From assembly GCA_015163925.1 (NCBI GenBank), contig JAAOIF010000015.1, positions 1 through 11,224 on the forward strand: a stretch of 11,224 nt of DNA, given 5' to 3'. Origin of the DNA: Candidatus Thioglobus sp. GTDB lineage: Bacteria; Pseudomonadota; Gammaproteobacteria; PS1; Pseudothioglobaceae. Below, one piece after another: positions 1 to 7,440 of this stretch. How positions within the stretch are numbered: position 1 is the stretch's first letter; each line of letters opens with the position of its first letter. Both the position numbers and the translations under genes were made by a program. The notes beneath the pieces are model-generated. The model had not been told where the DNA came from and did not search any database. It saw nothing but the letters and a program-made list of their open reading frames with translations.

Positions 1-289
1 GGGCGAGGCGGTGTCTCTGGTGAGTGCTGATGAAGCCAAGCAATTATTTGATATTGAAAAAGTAATTCAGCAAAAATTAGAGCGTATTTTGGTGGATGAT
101 TTTGTGCCAGAACACAATTTGCCGGAGGCTGGAAAAAAAGTATTAACGGCAAAAAATCCAAGAAATAATCATTCAAAAAAACCCAAAAATCGCCAGCCAC
201 AAAATCGTAATTCTGAGCAAAAATACAAGCAAAAACCTAAGCAAAAATCCAAGCAAAAACAAGGCTTTTGGGGCAAGCCAAAAAAGTAA
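1..289 (+). CDS. DEAD-box RNA helicase, RhlE type, C-terminal end (partial)
   Basis: The reading frame is open from the first base (codons from position 2) and stops at TAA 287-289, so the gene begins outside the window. It opens with GEAVSLVSADE, which matches the end of the second RecA-like domain of RhlE-type helicases, where a GxA(I/V)SLVS stretch follows the last helicase motif. The next part (IEKVIQQKLERILVDDFVPE) resembles the usual end of the helicase core. The remaining 45 or so residues are a disordered, lysine-, asparagine- and glutamine-rich tail of the kind that binds RNA non-specifically. Within it the peptide (E/K)QKx repeats four times, encoded by 12-bp DNA repeats. A GTG at 11-13 could be read as a start, but the family match continues upstream of it, so it is an internal valine. 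The gene converges on ssrA. I am sure of the superfamily; assignment to the RhlE branch is inference because the motifs lie outside the window. Confidence 0.8.
   Translation, partial: GEAVSLVSADEAKQLFDIEKVIQQKLERILVDDFVPEHNLPEAGKKVLTAKNPRNNHSKKPKNRQPQNRNSEQKYKQKPKQKSKQKQGFWGKPKK
215..262 (+). repeat. Four 12-bp coding repeats in the helicase tail
   Basis: Four consecutive 12-bp units of the form (G/A)AGCAAAAANNN encode EQKY, KQKP, KQKS and KQKQ. The units are in frame, so gain or loss of a copy would lengthen or shorten the basic tail by four residues without breaking the gene. Low-complexity tails of this kind are common in RhlE-like helicases. Confidence 0.7.
250..279 (-). terminator. Possible intrinsic terminator for ssrA
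   Basis: On the minus strand, GGCTT (279-275) pairs with AAGCC (267-263) around a 7-base loop and is followed by TTGTTTTTG. This would end a transcript leaving ssrA, about 60 bases beyond the mature 3' end, and it lies inside the helicase coding region. The stem is only 5 bp, so the call is weak. Confidence 0.3.
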
Positions 290-331
290 ATTACTAATAA
301 ATTACTAATAAATTAGCAGAAAATTAGCAAG
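288..331. repeat. Degenerate 11-bp tandem repeat between the helicase and ssrA
   Basis: Two perfect copies of AAATTACTAAT (288-298 and 299-309) are followed by two diverged copies, AAATTAGCAGA (310-320) and AAATTAGCAA (321-330). The first copy overlaps the helicase stop codon. The tract fills nearly all the space between the two convergent genes. No strong GC-rich hairpin is visible in it. Confidence 0.7.
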
Positions 332-337
332 TGAATT

Positions 338-683
338 TGGTGGAGATGGCGGGAATTGAACCCGCGTCCGAAAACCTTCATTCAAGAAATCTACATGCTT
401 AGAATGGTCTATTGAGTTAGCAATTTATCACCCGACCATCAGGGATATAAACCGCGATTTCAGTAGGTTTTAACCGAATTATCCTGAAAAAATAATCCTA
501 GCGAGTCTGTAATCGACCGTCATCTCAAAAGCACAGACAACCTCTAAGTGACGGCTAGCTATGCAGCTAGAGCGTAGTTGTTTTCGTTTGCAACTATCGT
601 TTTAAAGAGCGTTTTTACGAGCAATCCTTATCCTCGGCATGCATCCTTGAGATCCAACTCCTCGTCGAAGCCGTGTCATCCCC
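338..683 (-). ncRNA. ssrA: Transfer-messenger RNA (tmRNA, one-piece)
   Basis: tmRNA with SmpB rescues ribosomes stalled on broken mRNA and adds a degradation tag. Read on the minus strand, the gene starts at 683 with GGGGATGACACGGCTTCGAC and ends at 338 with an encoded CCA. The 5' GGGGATG pairs with CATCTCC to form a 7-bp acceptor stem that includes a G-U at the third pair, the alanine identity element. The T-arm GGTTCAATTCC is present near the 3' end. The tag frame is at 591-559: GCA AAC GAA AAC AAC TAC GCT CTA GCT GCA TAG, giving ANENNYALAA, close to the E. coli ANDENYALAA. The tag's end and stop lie in a hairpin (CTAGCT-GCAT-AGCTAG). Because the 5' half precedes the tag and the CCA comes last, this is the standard one-piece form. 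It lies 13 bp behind tyrS on the same strand. The mature length is 346 nt. Confidence 0.96.
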
Positions 684-693
684 AGAAAAAACG

Positions 694-722
694 ATTTTAC
701 CCCTTGATTTTAATCCTTGCAA
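694..722 (-). promoter_or_regulatory. Candidate ssrA promoter overlapping the end of tyrS
   Basis: On the minus strand a -35-like TTGCAA (722-717), a 17-bp spacer and a -10-like TAAAAT (699-694) precede the tmRNA 5' end by 10 bases. The first three bases of the -10 box are the TAA stop codon of tyrS. The spacing is ideal for sigma70 and leaves room for a short leader to be removed by RNase P. ssrA could therefore be transcribed independently of tyrS. This is pattern-based and untested. Confidence 0.5.
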
Positions 723-1881
723 ATTTTCTTTTGCCGACTTGATAAACTGCCTCAGCAGGCAAAATTATGTCTTTATCACTAATTTTTTTGCCGTCTATTT
801 TCACCGCGCCGGCCTTAATCATTCGCAAGGCATCTGAGGTGCTGGAGCAGAGTTTTGCGTCTTTTATGGCGTTGGCGATTTTGATGTTTTTGGGGAAAAT
901 AAATTCTTCCATTTGGTCTGGAATTTGGTTTTTAGCAAAGCGGCTAATGAAATTTTGCTGGGCTGATTTTGCTAATTTTTCAGAGTGAAAACGGCAAATA
1001 ATTTCCTCCGCCAGCATAAATTTTATGTCTCTTGGATTTTTGCCAGCAGCCATTTGAGCCTTTAAATCATTGATAATTTCCAAACTCTTAAAGCTCAAAA
1101 GTTCAAAATAACGCCACATCAGCTCATCGGAAATTGACATAATTTTGCCAAACATTTCATCTGCCTTATCAGTAATTCCAATGTAATTATTGAGCGATTT
1201 GCTCATTTTTTGCACGCCGTCCAAGCCCTCTAAAATCGGCATTGTTAAAATAACTTGCTGCTCTTGAGAGGCTTGTTTTTGCAATTCTCTGCCGACTAAT
1301 AAATTGAATTTTTGGTCGGTTCCGCCCAATTCCAAATCGGCTTTCAGCGCCACAGAATCATACCCCTGAATGAGAGGATATAAAAGTTCATGGGTTGAAA
1401 TCGGCTGCCTGGCCTTGTAGCGTTTGGCAAAATCATCGCGTTCTAAAATCCTTGCAACCGTTTGTTTGCTTGATAATTGGATAAATTCTAAGGGCGTAAA
1501 TTTATTCATCCAAGTAGAATTAAAAACGATATTAGTCTTGTTTTTGTCGAGAATTTTGAAAATCTGGCTCTGATAACTTTTGCAATTTTCTAATACTTTT
1601 TCCTGTGAAAGTGGCAGACGAGTTTTGCTTTTGCCGGTCGGGTCGCCAATCATAGCAGTAAAATCGCCGATGACAAAATAAATCTGATGCCCGAGGTCTT
1701 GTAATTGTTTGAGCTTGTTAATCAGCACCGTATGCCCTAAATGCAAATCTGGGGCAGTCGGGTCAAAACCGGCTTTGACCTTTAAGGGCTTGCCTTTTGC
1801 CAGTTTGGTTTTGAGCTCAGCCAGCGGCAAAATCTCATCAGCACCGCGCTGGAAAATTGCTAATTGTTGGTTTAAATCCAT
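697..1881 (-). CDS. tyrS: Tyrosyl-tRNA synthetase
   Basis: Class I aminoacyl-tRNA synthetase that charges tRNA-Tyr with tyrosine in the cytoplasm. The 394 residues carry the signature HLGH (residues 47-50, the HIGH motif) within [13 protein letters not shown], and QKMSKS with KMSKS at 225-229. Tyrosine-pocket stretches [10 protein letters not shown] (168-177) and LGGTDQKFN (185-193) are present. The last 60 or so residues, including [16 protein letters not shown], form the C-terminal S4 RNA-binding domain. Length and motif spelling fit the TyrZ-like branch common in proteobacteria. The start ATG (1881-1879) has an AAGGA (1891-1887) five bases upstream, which lies inside the preceding toxin gene. 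The gene overlaps the toxin stop by 10 bases, so its translation is probably coupled to the toxin frame. No tyrosine T-box or other leader can be fitted in front. ssrA follows 13 bp downstream. Confidence 0.96.
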   Translation of the reverse strand: MDLNQQLAIFQRGADEILPLAELKTKLAKGKPLKVKAGFDPTAPDLHLGHTVLINKLKQLQDLGHQIYFVIGDFTAMIGDPTGKSKTRLPLSQEKVLENCKSYQSQIFKILDKNKTNIVFNSTWMNKFTPLEFIQLSSKQTVARILERDDFAKRYKARQPISTHELLYPLIQGYDSVALKADLELGGTDQKFNLLVGRELQKQASQEQQVILTMPILEGLDGVQKMSKSLNNYIGITDKADEMFGKIMSISDELMWRYFELLSFKSLEIINDLKAQMAAGKNPRDIKFMLAEEIICRFHSEKLAKSAQQNFISRFAKNQIPDQMEEFIFPKNIKIANAIKDAKLCSSTSDALRMIKAGAVKIDGKKISDKDIILPAEAVYQVGKRKFARIKIKG

Positions 1882-2270
1882 AATAATCCTTGCTTTTGAT
1901 AAGCGTTGAGTTTGTTGTCGGCGGAAATAAAAGTGTAATTATTTTCAATGCAAAACCAAATTAGCAGCCGGTCAAATGGGTCATTATGCTTTGGAATTTG
2001 TTGTAATTTATAGGAATTTGCCATCGTCTGGGAATTTATATCAATGATTTTCAAATTCAATTCTTGGGCAACTTTTGGCAACTCATCAGGGGCAAAACCG
2101 AATAAATCCAACTTGCCCACGGAGTGTTTTATGGCGATTTCCCAAAAACTGATATTAACAATATAAATATTGTCGGAGGCATTTTTTAGCACTTGTAATT
2201 GCTGCGGTGTTAATTTTTCTGCGCTGCGGATTAGCCATATAAAAATATGGGTATCAACAATATATTTCAT
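1872..2270 (-). CDS. PIN-domain toxin, VapC family
   Basis: A 132-residue PIN-domain protein, the toxin half of a type II toxin-antitoxin pair. PIN toxins are Mg2+-dependent ribonucleases, and VapC members often cut tRNA or rRNA loops. The acidic metal ligands are all present: D6 in IVDTHIF, E44 in [11 protein letters not shown]97 in HNDPFDRLL (with D100 nearby) and D118 in ISADNKL. The HNDPFDR and SADxxL wording is typical of the subgroup paired with Phd/YefM-type antitoxins. The start ATG overlaps the antitoxin stop as ATGA (2270-2267), the usual coupling in such operons. The 3' end overlaps the tyrS start by 10 bases. The gene looks intact, with no lesion in the catalytic set. The RNA target cannot be told from sequence. 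The symbol is left empty because vapC is used for many unrelated copies. Confidence 0.9.
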   Translation of the reverse strand: MKYIVDTHIFIWLIRSAEKLTPQQLQVLKNASDNIYIVNISFWEIAIKHSVGKLDLFGFAPDELPKVAQELNLKIIDINSQTMANSYKLQQIPKHNDPFDRLLIWFCIENNYTFISADNKLNAYQKQGLLWI

Positions 2271-2515
2271 TCGTCCAAGCCCAGCAACTCTTCAGCGGTC
2301 ATCGCCCAATCGCCATGGATTTTGAAATCAAATTTATCTTTGTATAGCCCGATTTTGATGCCGGTGTCGGCTTTTTTTGGTTCTTTGTAAGGCACAATCA
2401 TAGCGATTTTTTTGTGTTTTCTGCCATATTCAATGACAAATTTTTCGCCTTTTTGCACTGATTTTAGCACATTGGAAAAGTCATTTTTTGCAGCGGCGCT
2501 GGAGATATTTAGCAT
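2267..2515 (-). CDS. Antitoxin, Phd/YefM family
   Basis: An 82-residue protein directly upstream of the PIN toxin, sharing 4 bases with it. The N-terminal half (ISSAAAKNDFSNVLKSVQKG, then EKFVIEYGRKHKKIAMIVP) fits the Phd/YefM fold: a short strand, a helix with the AKNDFS/LLxxV pattern, and a strand ending in a conserved basic turn and xxIAMIVP. This part dimerises and binds DNA. The C-terminal part (IGLYKDKFDFKI, then DWAMTAEELLGL) resembles the flexible toxin-wrapping tail of PIN partners. Such antitoxins repress their own promoter, and the palindrome at 2531-2548 is a good candidate operator. A weak AGAG lies 5 bases or so upstream of the ATG at 2515. The family is clear from the pattern and from the neighbour. 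Confidence 0.88.
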   Translation of the reverse strand: MLNISSAAAKNDFSNVLKSVQKGEKFVIEYGRKHKKIAMIVPYKEPKKADTGIKIGLYKDKFDFKIHGDWAMTAEELLGLDE

Positions 2516-2530
2516 AATTTTCTCTAATTA

Positions 2531-2548
2531 TTAAAATGATTATTTTAA
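2531..2548. promoter_or_regulatory. Candidate antitoxin operator (perfect inverted repeat)
   Basis: TTAAAAT (2531-2537) and ATTTTAA (2542-2548) form a perfect 7-bp inverted repeat around a GATT centre. It covers the -10 box of the antitoxin promoter and lies 15 bp before the antitoxin start. This is where an autoregulating Phd/YefM dimer would be expected to bind. In AT-rich DNA such a palindrome can also occur by chance. Confidence 0.45.
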
Positions 2549-2569
2549 CCCAAGTTGTCAAGTTGTCAA
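2542..2569 (-). promoter_or_regulatory. Sigma70-type promoter of the antitoxin-toxin-tyrS unit
   Basis: On the minus strand a consensus TTGACA (2569-2564), a 16-bp spacer and TAAAAT (2547-2542) stand 27 bp before the antitoxin ATG. This is the strongest promoter match I see in the window. A second TTGACA (2561-2556) lies 8 bp closer, but has no -10 box at a usable distance. The promoter starts 10 bp after the proA stop codon, and it probably also supplies transcription for tyrS. Confidence 0.6.
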
Positions 2570-2575
2570 GTTGGC
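2552..2575. repeat. 8-bp tandem repeat carrying the -35 box
   Basis: Three head-to-tail copies of an 8-bp unit lie here: AAGTTGTC, AAGTTGTC and AAGTTGGC on the plus strand. On the minus strand the units read GACAACTT, so each perfect copy contributes to a TTGACA hexamer. The array fills the gap between the proA stop (2579) and the -10 region of the antitoxin promoter. Confidence 0.75.
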
Positions 2576-2578
2576 AAA

Positions 2579-3838
2579 TCAGGGGCGGATATGCCCATCG
2601 CCGAGGACGATATATTTTTGCGAAGTGAGGCCTTCTAAGCCCACCGGACCACGCACATGGAGCTTGTCGGTGCTGATGCCGATTTCAGCGCCTAAGCCAT
2701 ATTCAAAGCCGTCAGCAAAGGCTGTGGAGGCATTTACCATTACTGATGCGGAATCAACTTGCGTCATAAATCGGCGTGAACTGGTAATATTTTCGCTGAC
2801 AATCGCCTCGGTATGTCCCGAGCTGTGGCGAGAAATATGCTCAATTGCTTGGCTGATTGAATCAACAATTCGCACTGATAAAATTGCAGCTAAGTATTCT
2901 GTATCCCAGTCCTCATCAGTGGCAGGGGCGATTTTGTCGGAGAATTGGCAAGTTTTTTCACAGCCTCTCAGCTCCACACCTTTGGCTAAATATTGGGCAA
3001 TTAATTCAGGCAAAACCCGTGCCGCTGCCTTGGTATGAACCAATAAAGTTTCGGTGGCATTGCAGACTCCGTAGCGCCGAGTTTTGCCGTTAAATGCAAT
3101 TTTGATGGCTTTATTAGTGTCGGCATCTTTGTCAATATAAGTGTGGCAAACCCCGTGCAAATGCTTAATCACCGGCATAGTTGCATTTTTGCTGATGGCT
3201 TCAACCAAGCCCTTGCCGCCGCGTGGAATAATTGCATCAATATATTTCTCGGATTTGACCAATTCTCCAACCACAGCGCGGTCTGTGGTCTCAATTAATT
3301 GCACGCAAAACTCATCCAAATCAGCGCCAATCAGCCCTTTTTTGACACAAGAATACAACGCTAAATTTGAATTAATTGCCTCCGAGCCGCCACGCAAAAT
3401 CACGCTATTGCCGGATTTCAGACACAAAGCCGCGGCATCAATAGTAACATTCGGCCTTGATTCATAAATAATTCCAATCACTCCGAGCGGAGAACGCATT
3501 TTGCCGATTTGAATGCCATTTGGGCGATATTTTAAATCGGTGATTTCACCGACCGGGTCGGGCAGTGCGATAATCTGATTTAGGCTTTTGATAATGCTCT
3601 CAAGCCGCTCCCCGTCTAACATTAGCCGGTCTAATAACGCATCAGTCAGCCCCTTATTTTTGCCGTTTTCTAAGTCTAATTTATTAGCTTTGAGAATGCT
3701 TTTGCGATTTTTTTCAATCTGCTCGGCGATATTAAAAAGTGCATTATTTTTCGCTTGAGTGGTTGTAATAAGCAAAGTTTTGGCGGCATTTTTGGCATTT
3801 TCGCCAAGAGTATTAATCAAATTTTTCATACCAGACAT
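2579..3838 (-). CDS. proA: Gamma-glutamyl phosphate reductase
   Basis: NADPH-dependent reduction of gamma-glutamyl phosphate to glutamate-5-semialdehyde, the second step of proline synthesis, in the cytoplasm. The 419-residue length matches the family. Landmarks of this aldehyde-dehydrogenase-like enzyme are all present: [20 protein letters not shown] (124-143), VILRGGSEA (146-154), IPRGGKGLV (204-212) and the catalytic cysteine C259 in [12 protein letters not shown]. The ATG at 3838 is preferred because GGGAG lies 7 bases before it, inside holA. A second Met three codons later would give an ATGA overlap with the holA stop but sits 16 bases from that GGGAG. The gene overlaps holA by 13 bases and is the third gene of the lptE-holA-proA unit. 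No proB is seen here. Confidence 0.96.
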   Translation of the reverse strand: MSGMKNLINTLGENAKNAAKTLLITTTQAKNNALFNIAEQIEKNRKSILKANKLDLENGKNKGLTDALLDRLMLDGERLESIIKSLNQIIALPDPVGEITDLKYRPNGIQIGKMRSPLGVIGIIYESRPNVTIDAAALCLKSGNSVILRGGSEAINSNLALYSCVKKGLIGADLDEFCVQLIETTDRAVVGELVKSEKYIDAIIPRGGKGLVEAISKNATMPVIKHLHGVCHTYIDKDADTNKAIKIAFNGKTRRYGVCNATETLLVHTKAAARVLPELIAQYLAKGVELRGCEKTCQFSDKIAPATDEDWDTEYLAAILSVRIVDSISQAIEHISRHSSGHTEAIVSENITSSRRFMTQVDSASVMVNASTAFADGFEYGLGAEIGISTDKLHVRGPVGLEGLTSQKYIVLGDGHIRP

Positions 3839-4848
3839 CTGTTTTCTCCCGATAAATTCAGTAGTAATCTGCGAAATTCGTCAATCACATTTAGATTATC
3901 CAAGCCTTTAATTGAGCGGTCAATGCGTCCGAGCAATAGTAATATTTTTTGTAATTGCTGATACGGCAGGCGTTTCAGAGCATTAGTAATGGCAGGTTTT
4001 TTGGTATTCCAAATGTGATTTTCTTGCAAAACAGCATCAATTTGCTTACTTTTTCCTAACAACTCAATCGCCATTTTGATAATCAAAGTGATTTCCCGAT
4101 GCAGCGAAATGCTCAGATAAATCGGCAAGCCGCTGTCGTTTTTTAAAGTGTCATAAATCTTCAAAGTCTGTTCAGAATTGCCCAAAAGTGCGGCATCAAT
4201 CAGGCCGTAAATGCTATATTTTGATTGCTGATTTTCTTGCTCCAAATAGGATTTTGTGTCAATTTTGCCATCGGGATAAGCCATTTGTAATTTTTGAATT
4301 TCTTGCATGGAAGCACTCAAATTTCCCTGCGTGCAAGCGGCAATATTTTGGGCAACATCTGTGTTGGATTCCAGCCCCAGAGCCGTCATATGGTTTTTAA
4401 TCCAGCCGATTATATTCTCACTTTTCACTTCCCAATGCTGAATTATAGCGCCGTTTTTTTCTAAAGTTTTGACCCATTTACTCTTTTGTTGGTTCAAATC
4501 TAATTTGCCGGTGGAGACGATTAGCAAAATATCTTTTGCCACCGAGCCGGCAATTTCCGTTAGTGCTTTTGAGCCTTTTAGCCCGATTTTTCCAGTGGTC
4601 AGGCGGCATTCAATTATGCGTTTTGGTGAAAAAAGTGAAGGGGAAGTTAGTTCAAAAATCACCTGATTCCAATCAAAATTACCATCAATTTCAAAGCTAA
4701 CTCTATCATCAAAACCGTGAGTTTTAGCCGCCAGTTTGATTTGATTTAGGCTTTGTTCAATTAGTAATGGTTCAGCGCCGAAGACAAAATAAAGCTGATT
4801 CAGCCCGTCTGTTAATGAGCTGCTGAGTTGTTCAGGCTTGATTTTCAT
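3826..4848 (-). CDS. holA: DNA polymerase III, delta subunit
   Basis: HolA is the delta subunit of the clamp loader; it opens the beta sliding clamp during replication. The 340 residues match the family length. The N-terminal half has the HolA opening [20 protein letters not shown] (18-37), followed by [13 protein letters not shown] (71-83), the region where delta contacts the clamp in E. coli. The middle has the typical [11 protein letters not shown] strand and a WxxxHMxxxGL helix. The C-terminal part carries [16 protein letters not shown] and the closing collar helix with IDRSIKGL. Like other delta subunits it has a degenerate AAA+ module without a Walker A motif. The gene lies 17 bases behind lptE, an adjacency that is conserved in many gammaproteobacteria, and it overlaps proA. 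No Shine-Dalgarno sequence is seen at its start. Confidence 0.93.
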   Translation of the reverse strand: MKIKPEQLSSSLTDGLNQLYFVFGAEPLLIEQSLNQIKLAAKTHGFDDRVSFEIDGNFDWNQVIFELTSPSLFSPKRIIECRLTTGKIGLKGSKALTEIAGSVAKDILLIVSTGKLDLNQQKSKWVKTLEKNGAIIQHWEVKSENIIGWIKNHMTALGLESNTDVAQNIAACTQGNLSASMQEIQKLQMAYPDGKIDTKSYLEQENQQSKYSIYGLIDAALLGNSEQTLKIYDTLKNDSGLPIYLSISLHREITLIIKMAIELLGKSKQIDAVLQENHIWNTKKPAITNALKRLPYQQLQKILLLLGRIDRSIKGLDNLNVIDEFRRLLLNLSGENRCLV

Positions 4849-4865
4849 TCAACAGAAATTCAGAT

Positions 4866-5306
4866 TTATAAGCGCTTGAGTTTTCTCAGTAAGCGCTTGA
4901 TAAGTGTCTCTCTCAGCTCGTTGTAATGCTCGGTAATTCGCAATCTGTCGGACTGAGTTTCAAGCACTCTTTGCAAATGAACGGTCTGGGCGAAATTTTC
5001 TGAGAGTAATACTTTTTTGCCCTTAAATGCTTTCACCAAAACACTTAGGCTCAGGTTGTAACTGGTAATTTGCCCAGTTTTATCAAATGAAGCGGCTTGT
5101 TTTTTCTGAGTTTCATTAGAAATTTCAACCCTTAAAGATTTTGCAGCAGAGGGATTAAAGTGTTTTTTTAACTCATTAGCAAAGGCATTATTTTTAGCAG
5201 ATATGACTGATAAATTTAGTGAAGTGCCGCTGCGGGGCGTGTGAAAACCACAACTGCTTAAAAATGTGGCGCTGAAAATCAGAGATAAAAGGATAATTTT
5301 TGACAT
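4866..5306 (-). CDS. lptE: LPS-assembly lipoprotein LptE
   Basis: LptE plugs the LptD barrel in the outer membrane and helps deliver lipopolysaccharide to the cell surface. The 146 residues begin with a lipoprotein signal peptide: MSKIILLSLIFSATFLSSC, with lipobox LSSC and lipidated cysteine C19. Glycine at +2 gives no inner-membrane retention signal. The mature start CGFHTPR resembles the usual CGFxLRG opening of LptE. The rest shows the LptE pattern of alternating strands and a basic C-terminal helix (LRETLIKRLLRKLKRL). The sequence is diverged, so the name relies on the signal, the CGFH start, the size and the neighbour holA. leuS, which usually precedes lptE in gammaproteobacteria, is absent: ftsH is read divergently instead. 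Confidence 0.87.
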   Translation of the reverse strand: MSKIILLSLIFSATFLSSCGFHTPRSGTSLNLSVISAKNNAFANELKKHFNPSAAKSLRVEISNETQKKQAASFDKTGQITSYNLSLSVLVKAFKGKKVLLSENFAQTVHLQRVLETQSDRLRITEHYNELRETLIKRLLRKLKRL

Positions 5307-5335
5307 AATTTTATGATATATTTTGTAAAATAGTA

Positions 5336-5364
5336 ATTATGACAGAATTTGAATTTATTTGCGA
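5336..5364 (-). promoter_or_regulatory. Weak candidate promoter for lptE-holA-proA
   Basis: On the minus strand TCGCAA (5364-5359), a 17-bp spacer and CATAAT (5341-5336) stand about 30 bp before the lptE ATG. The -10 box matches 5 of 6 bases of the consensus, the -35 box only 3 of 6. AT-rich spacers give many such matches. Confidence 0.28.
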
Positions 5365-5396
5365 CTTTTGCAGAAAATAAATTATTGAAAATTAGG

Positions 5397-5425
5397 CTTG
5401 AAAAAACAGCATCAGTCCATATATT
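5397..5425 (+). promoter_or_regulatory. Candidate ftsH promoter, sigma32-like or sigma70-like
   Basis: CTTGAAA (5397-5403) and TCCAT (5416-5420) lie 13 bp apart (counted after CTTGAA), close to the heat-shock sigma32 pattern CTTGAA-N13-17-CCCAT. The same DNA can be read as a sigma70 promoter: TTGAAA (5398-5403), 16 bp, TATATT (5420-5425). ftsH is a known heat-shock gene in E. coli, which makes the first reading attractive. The sequence alone does not decide between them. Confidence 0.42.
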
Positions 5426-5479
5426 ATTATGCAATAAGGTATAGTTAGCACTTTTTAATTCTCAAATAAATTTAATATT

Positions 5480-7411
5480 ATGTTTAAAAATTTATTACTT
5501 TGGTTGGTTTTGGGCAGCGTTTTGAGCTCAATTTTCAACCATTATCAAGCCGATAGCAAAAGCGATAAAATTACTTATTCGCAATTTATTCAAAGCGTCA
5601 AGCAGGGCGATGTCTCCAGCGTGAGCATTTCTGGTAATAATATTTCCGGCATCGGCGCTGGCGGTCAGGTGTTTTCCACTTACAGTCCGGGCGATTTAGG
5701 GCTGATGGGAGATTTGCTTGATAATGGCGTAAATGTGATTGCCACGCCGCCGGAAAAGGAAGGATTTTTCAAGCAATTACTAATTTCTTTAGCGCCGATT
5801 TTATTACTAATTGGCGTAATTCTTTATAGTATGAGGGGTGCCGGCGGGCCGATGGGCAAAAATCCTATGAGTTTTGGCAAGTCCAAAGCACGGCTGATTA
5901 CCAAAGACGAATCCAGCGTTACTTTCAAAGATGTGGCTGGCGTGGAAGAGGCAAAAGACGAAGTGATGGAATTGGTTGATTTCCTCTCCGACCCAGCAAA
6001 ATTCACCAAAGTTGGCGGCAAAATTCCTAAGGGAGTTTTGATGGTCGGCCCGCCCGGAACTGGCAAAACTCTATTAGCAAAGGCAGTTGCCGGCGAGGCG
6101 CAAGCTCCATTTTTCTTTATTTCCGGCTCGGATTTTGTAGAAATGTTTGTCGGCGTGGGCGCTTCAAGAGTTAGGGATATGTTTGAGCAAGCGAAAAAAA
6201 ATGCCCCTTGTATTATTTTCATTGATGAAATTGACGCAGTCGGTCGCCAGCGTGGTGCTGGAATGGGCGGCGGGCATGACGAACGGGAGCAAACTCTGAA
6301 CCAAATGTTGGTGGAAATGGATGGCTTTGAGGGCAATGAGGGAATTATCGTAATCGCTGCCACTAATCGCCCAGATGTGTTGGACCCGGCGCTGCTACGG
6401 CCCGGACGGTTTGACCGGCAAGTAACAGTTGGCTTGCCGGATATTGTCGGCAGGGATGCGATTTTGAAAGTTCATATGAGCAAATTACCGATTGCTAAAA
6501 ATGTGCGTTCGGTCAATATTGCTAAAGGCACACCCGGATTTTCAGGCGCTGACCTTGCTAATCTTTGTAATGAAGCGGCTTTGGTGGCTGCCGGCAAGGA
6601 CAAAAAATTGGTCGGAATGCAGGAATTTGAAAAAGCCAAAGACAAAATTATGATGGGCTCGGAGCGCAAAAGTATGGTGATGGACGAGGCGGAAAAAGAG
6701 ATGACCGCTTATCACGAGGCCGGGCATGCAATCGTTGGGCGCTTGGTTCCAGAGCACGATCCGGTTTATAAAGTCAGTATTATTCCTCGTGGGCGGGCGC
6801 TTGGAGTAACTATGTTTTTGCCGGAAAAAGATGTTTATAGCGTTTCTAAGCGCAAACTCAATTCGCAAATTTCCTCATTATTCGGCGGGCGGATTGCTGA
6901 GGAATTAATCTATGGCCCAGACGCTGTAACCACCGGCGCCAGTAATGATATTGAGCGAGCCAGCGAAATTGCTCATAAAATGGTCAAGCTCTGGGGAATG
7001 TCTGAGGTGATGGGGCCTTTGGCTTATGGCGAAGAGGAAGGCGAGGTATTTTTGGGGCGGCAAGTGACAAAACACAAGCATATTTCCGACAAAACTTTTG
7101 ATTTAATTGACAGCGAAATTCGCAAAGTTATTGATAAAAATTACAAAATTGCTTATAAATTATTACAAGACAACAAAGATATTTTGCATGCTATGGCAAA
7201 GGCTTTGATTGAGTTTGAGACTATTGACCGAGGGCAAATTGACGATTTAATGGCAAGAATTCCAATGCGTGAGGCGGCTGTTATTGTTGATTCTGAAGTG
7301 GTTTCCACCGAGCTTGGCAAGGGCGTAGAGGCAGAAACCGAGCCTGACGGCAAGAGCGATATTACTGGCTCAAAGCCTTTAGGCGGCGGCGCTACCGAGC
7401 AAATCGCCTAA
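5480..7411 (+). CDS. ftsH: ATP-dependent zinc metalloprotease FtsH
   Basis: Membrane-anchored AAA+ protease that degrades misfolded membrane proteins and selected regulators; in E. coli these include sigma32 and LpxC. The 643-residue order is standard. Transmembrane helix 1 is at about 4-20, a periplasmic domain at 21-96, and helix 2 at about 97-117. The AAA+ domain has Walker A GPPGTGKT (190-197), pore motif FVGVGASR (223-230), Walker B IIFIDEID (245-252) and the second region of homology with the arginine finger near RPGRFDR (307-313). The M41 protease domain has HEAGH (412-416) and the third zinc ligand D490 in GASNDIERA. All catalytic residues are present. The tail after residue 600 is acidic and variable. 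ftsH heads the ftsH-folP-glmM block; the rlmE and yhbY genes often found upstream in gammaproteobacteria are absent. No clear ribosome binding site precedes the ATG. Confidence 0.97.
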   Translation: MFKNLLLWLVLGSVLSSIFNHYQADSKSDKITYSQFIQSVKQGDVSSVSISGNNISGIGAGGQVFSTYSPGDLGLMGDLLDNGVNVIATPPEKEGFFKQLLISLAPILLLIGVILYSMRGAGGPMGKNPMSFGKSKARLITKDESSVTFKDVAGVEEAKDEVMELVDFLSDPAKFTKVGGKIPKGVLMVGPPGTGKTLLAKAVAGEAQAPFFFISGSDFVEMFVGVGASRVRDMFEQAKKNAPCIIFIDEIDAVGRQRGAGMGGGHDEREQTLNQMLVEMDGFEGNEGIIVIAATNRPDVLDPALLRPGRFDRQVTVGLPDIVGRDAILKVHMSKLPIAKNVRSVNIAKGTPGFSGADLANLCNEAALVAAGKDKKLVGMQEFEKAKDKIMMGSERKSMVMDEAEKEMTAYHEAGHAIVGRLVPEHDPVYKVSIIPRGRALGVTMFLPEKDVYSVSKRKLNSQISSLFGGRIAEELIYGPDAVTTGASNDIERASEIAHKMVKLWGMSEVMGPLAYGEEEGEVFLGRQVTKHKHISDKTFDLIDSEIRKVIDKNYKIAYKLLQDNKDILHAMAKALIEFETIDRGQIDDLMARIPMREAAVIVDSEVVSTELGKGVEAETEPDGKSDITGSKPLGGGATEQIA

Positions 7412-7440
7412 CTCAAATTCATTCAAATTGCCTTAGTAAA

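Larger units (their letters stand above)
5307..5479. other. Divergent intergenic region, lptE/ftsH
   Basis: A 173-bp AT-rich spacer between the divergent starts of lptE and ftsH. It must hold promoters for both units. Neither gene has a clear Shine-Dalgarno sequence at its start. No RNA gene or strong hairpin is visible. Confidence 0.7.

Noticed and set aside
11..289. A complete small gene starting at GTG 11
   Set aside because: The helicase match continues upstream in the same frame to the window edge (GEA before VSLVS), so the GTG is internal and the gene is partial.
338..683. A permuted two-piece tmRNA of alphaproteobacterial type
   Set aside because: The 5' acceptor strand comes first, then the tag, then CCA, which is the ordinary one-piece order.
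2571..3038. A 155-codon plus-strand frame across the end of proA
   Set aside because: It is antisense to proA, which has full-length family motifs; its composition is typical of a shadow frame.
5824..6363. A 179-codon minus-strand frame inside ftsH
   Set aside because: It is antisense to the conserved AAA+ domain of ftsH and has no protein-family features.
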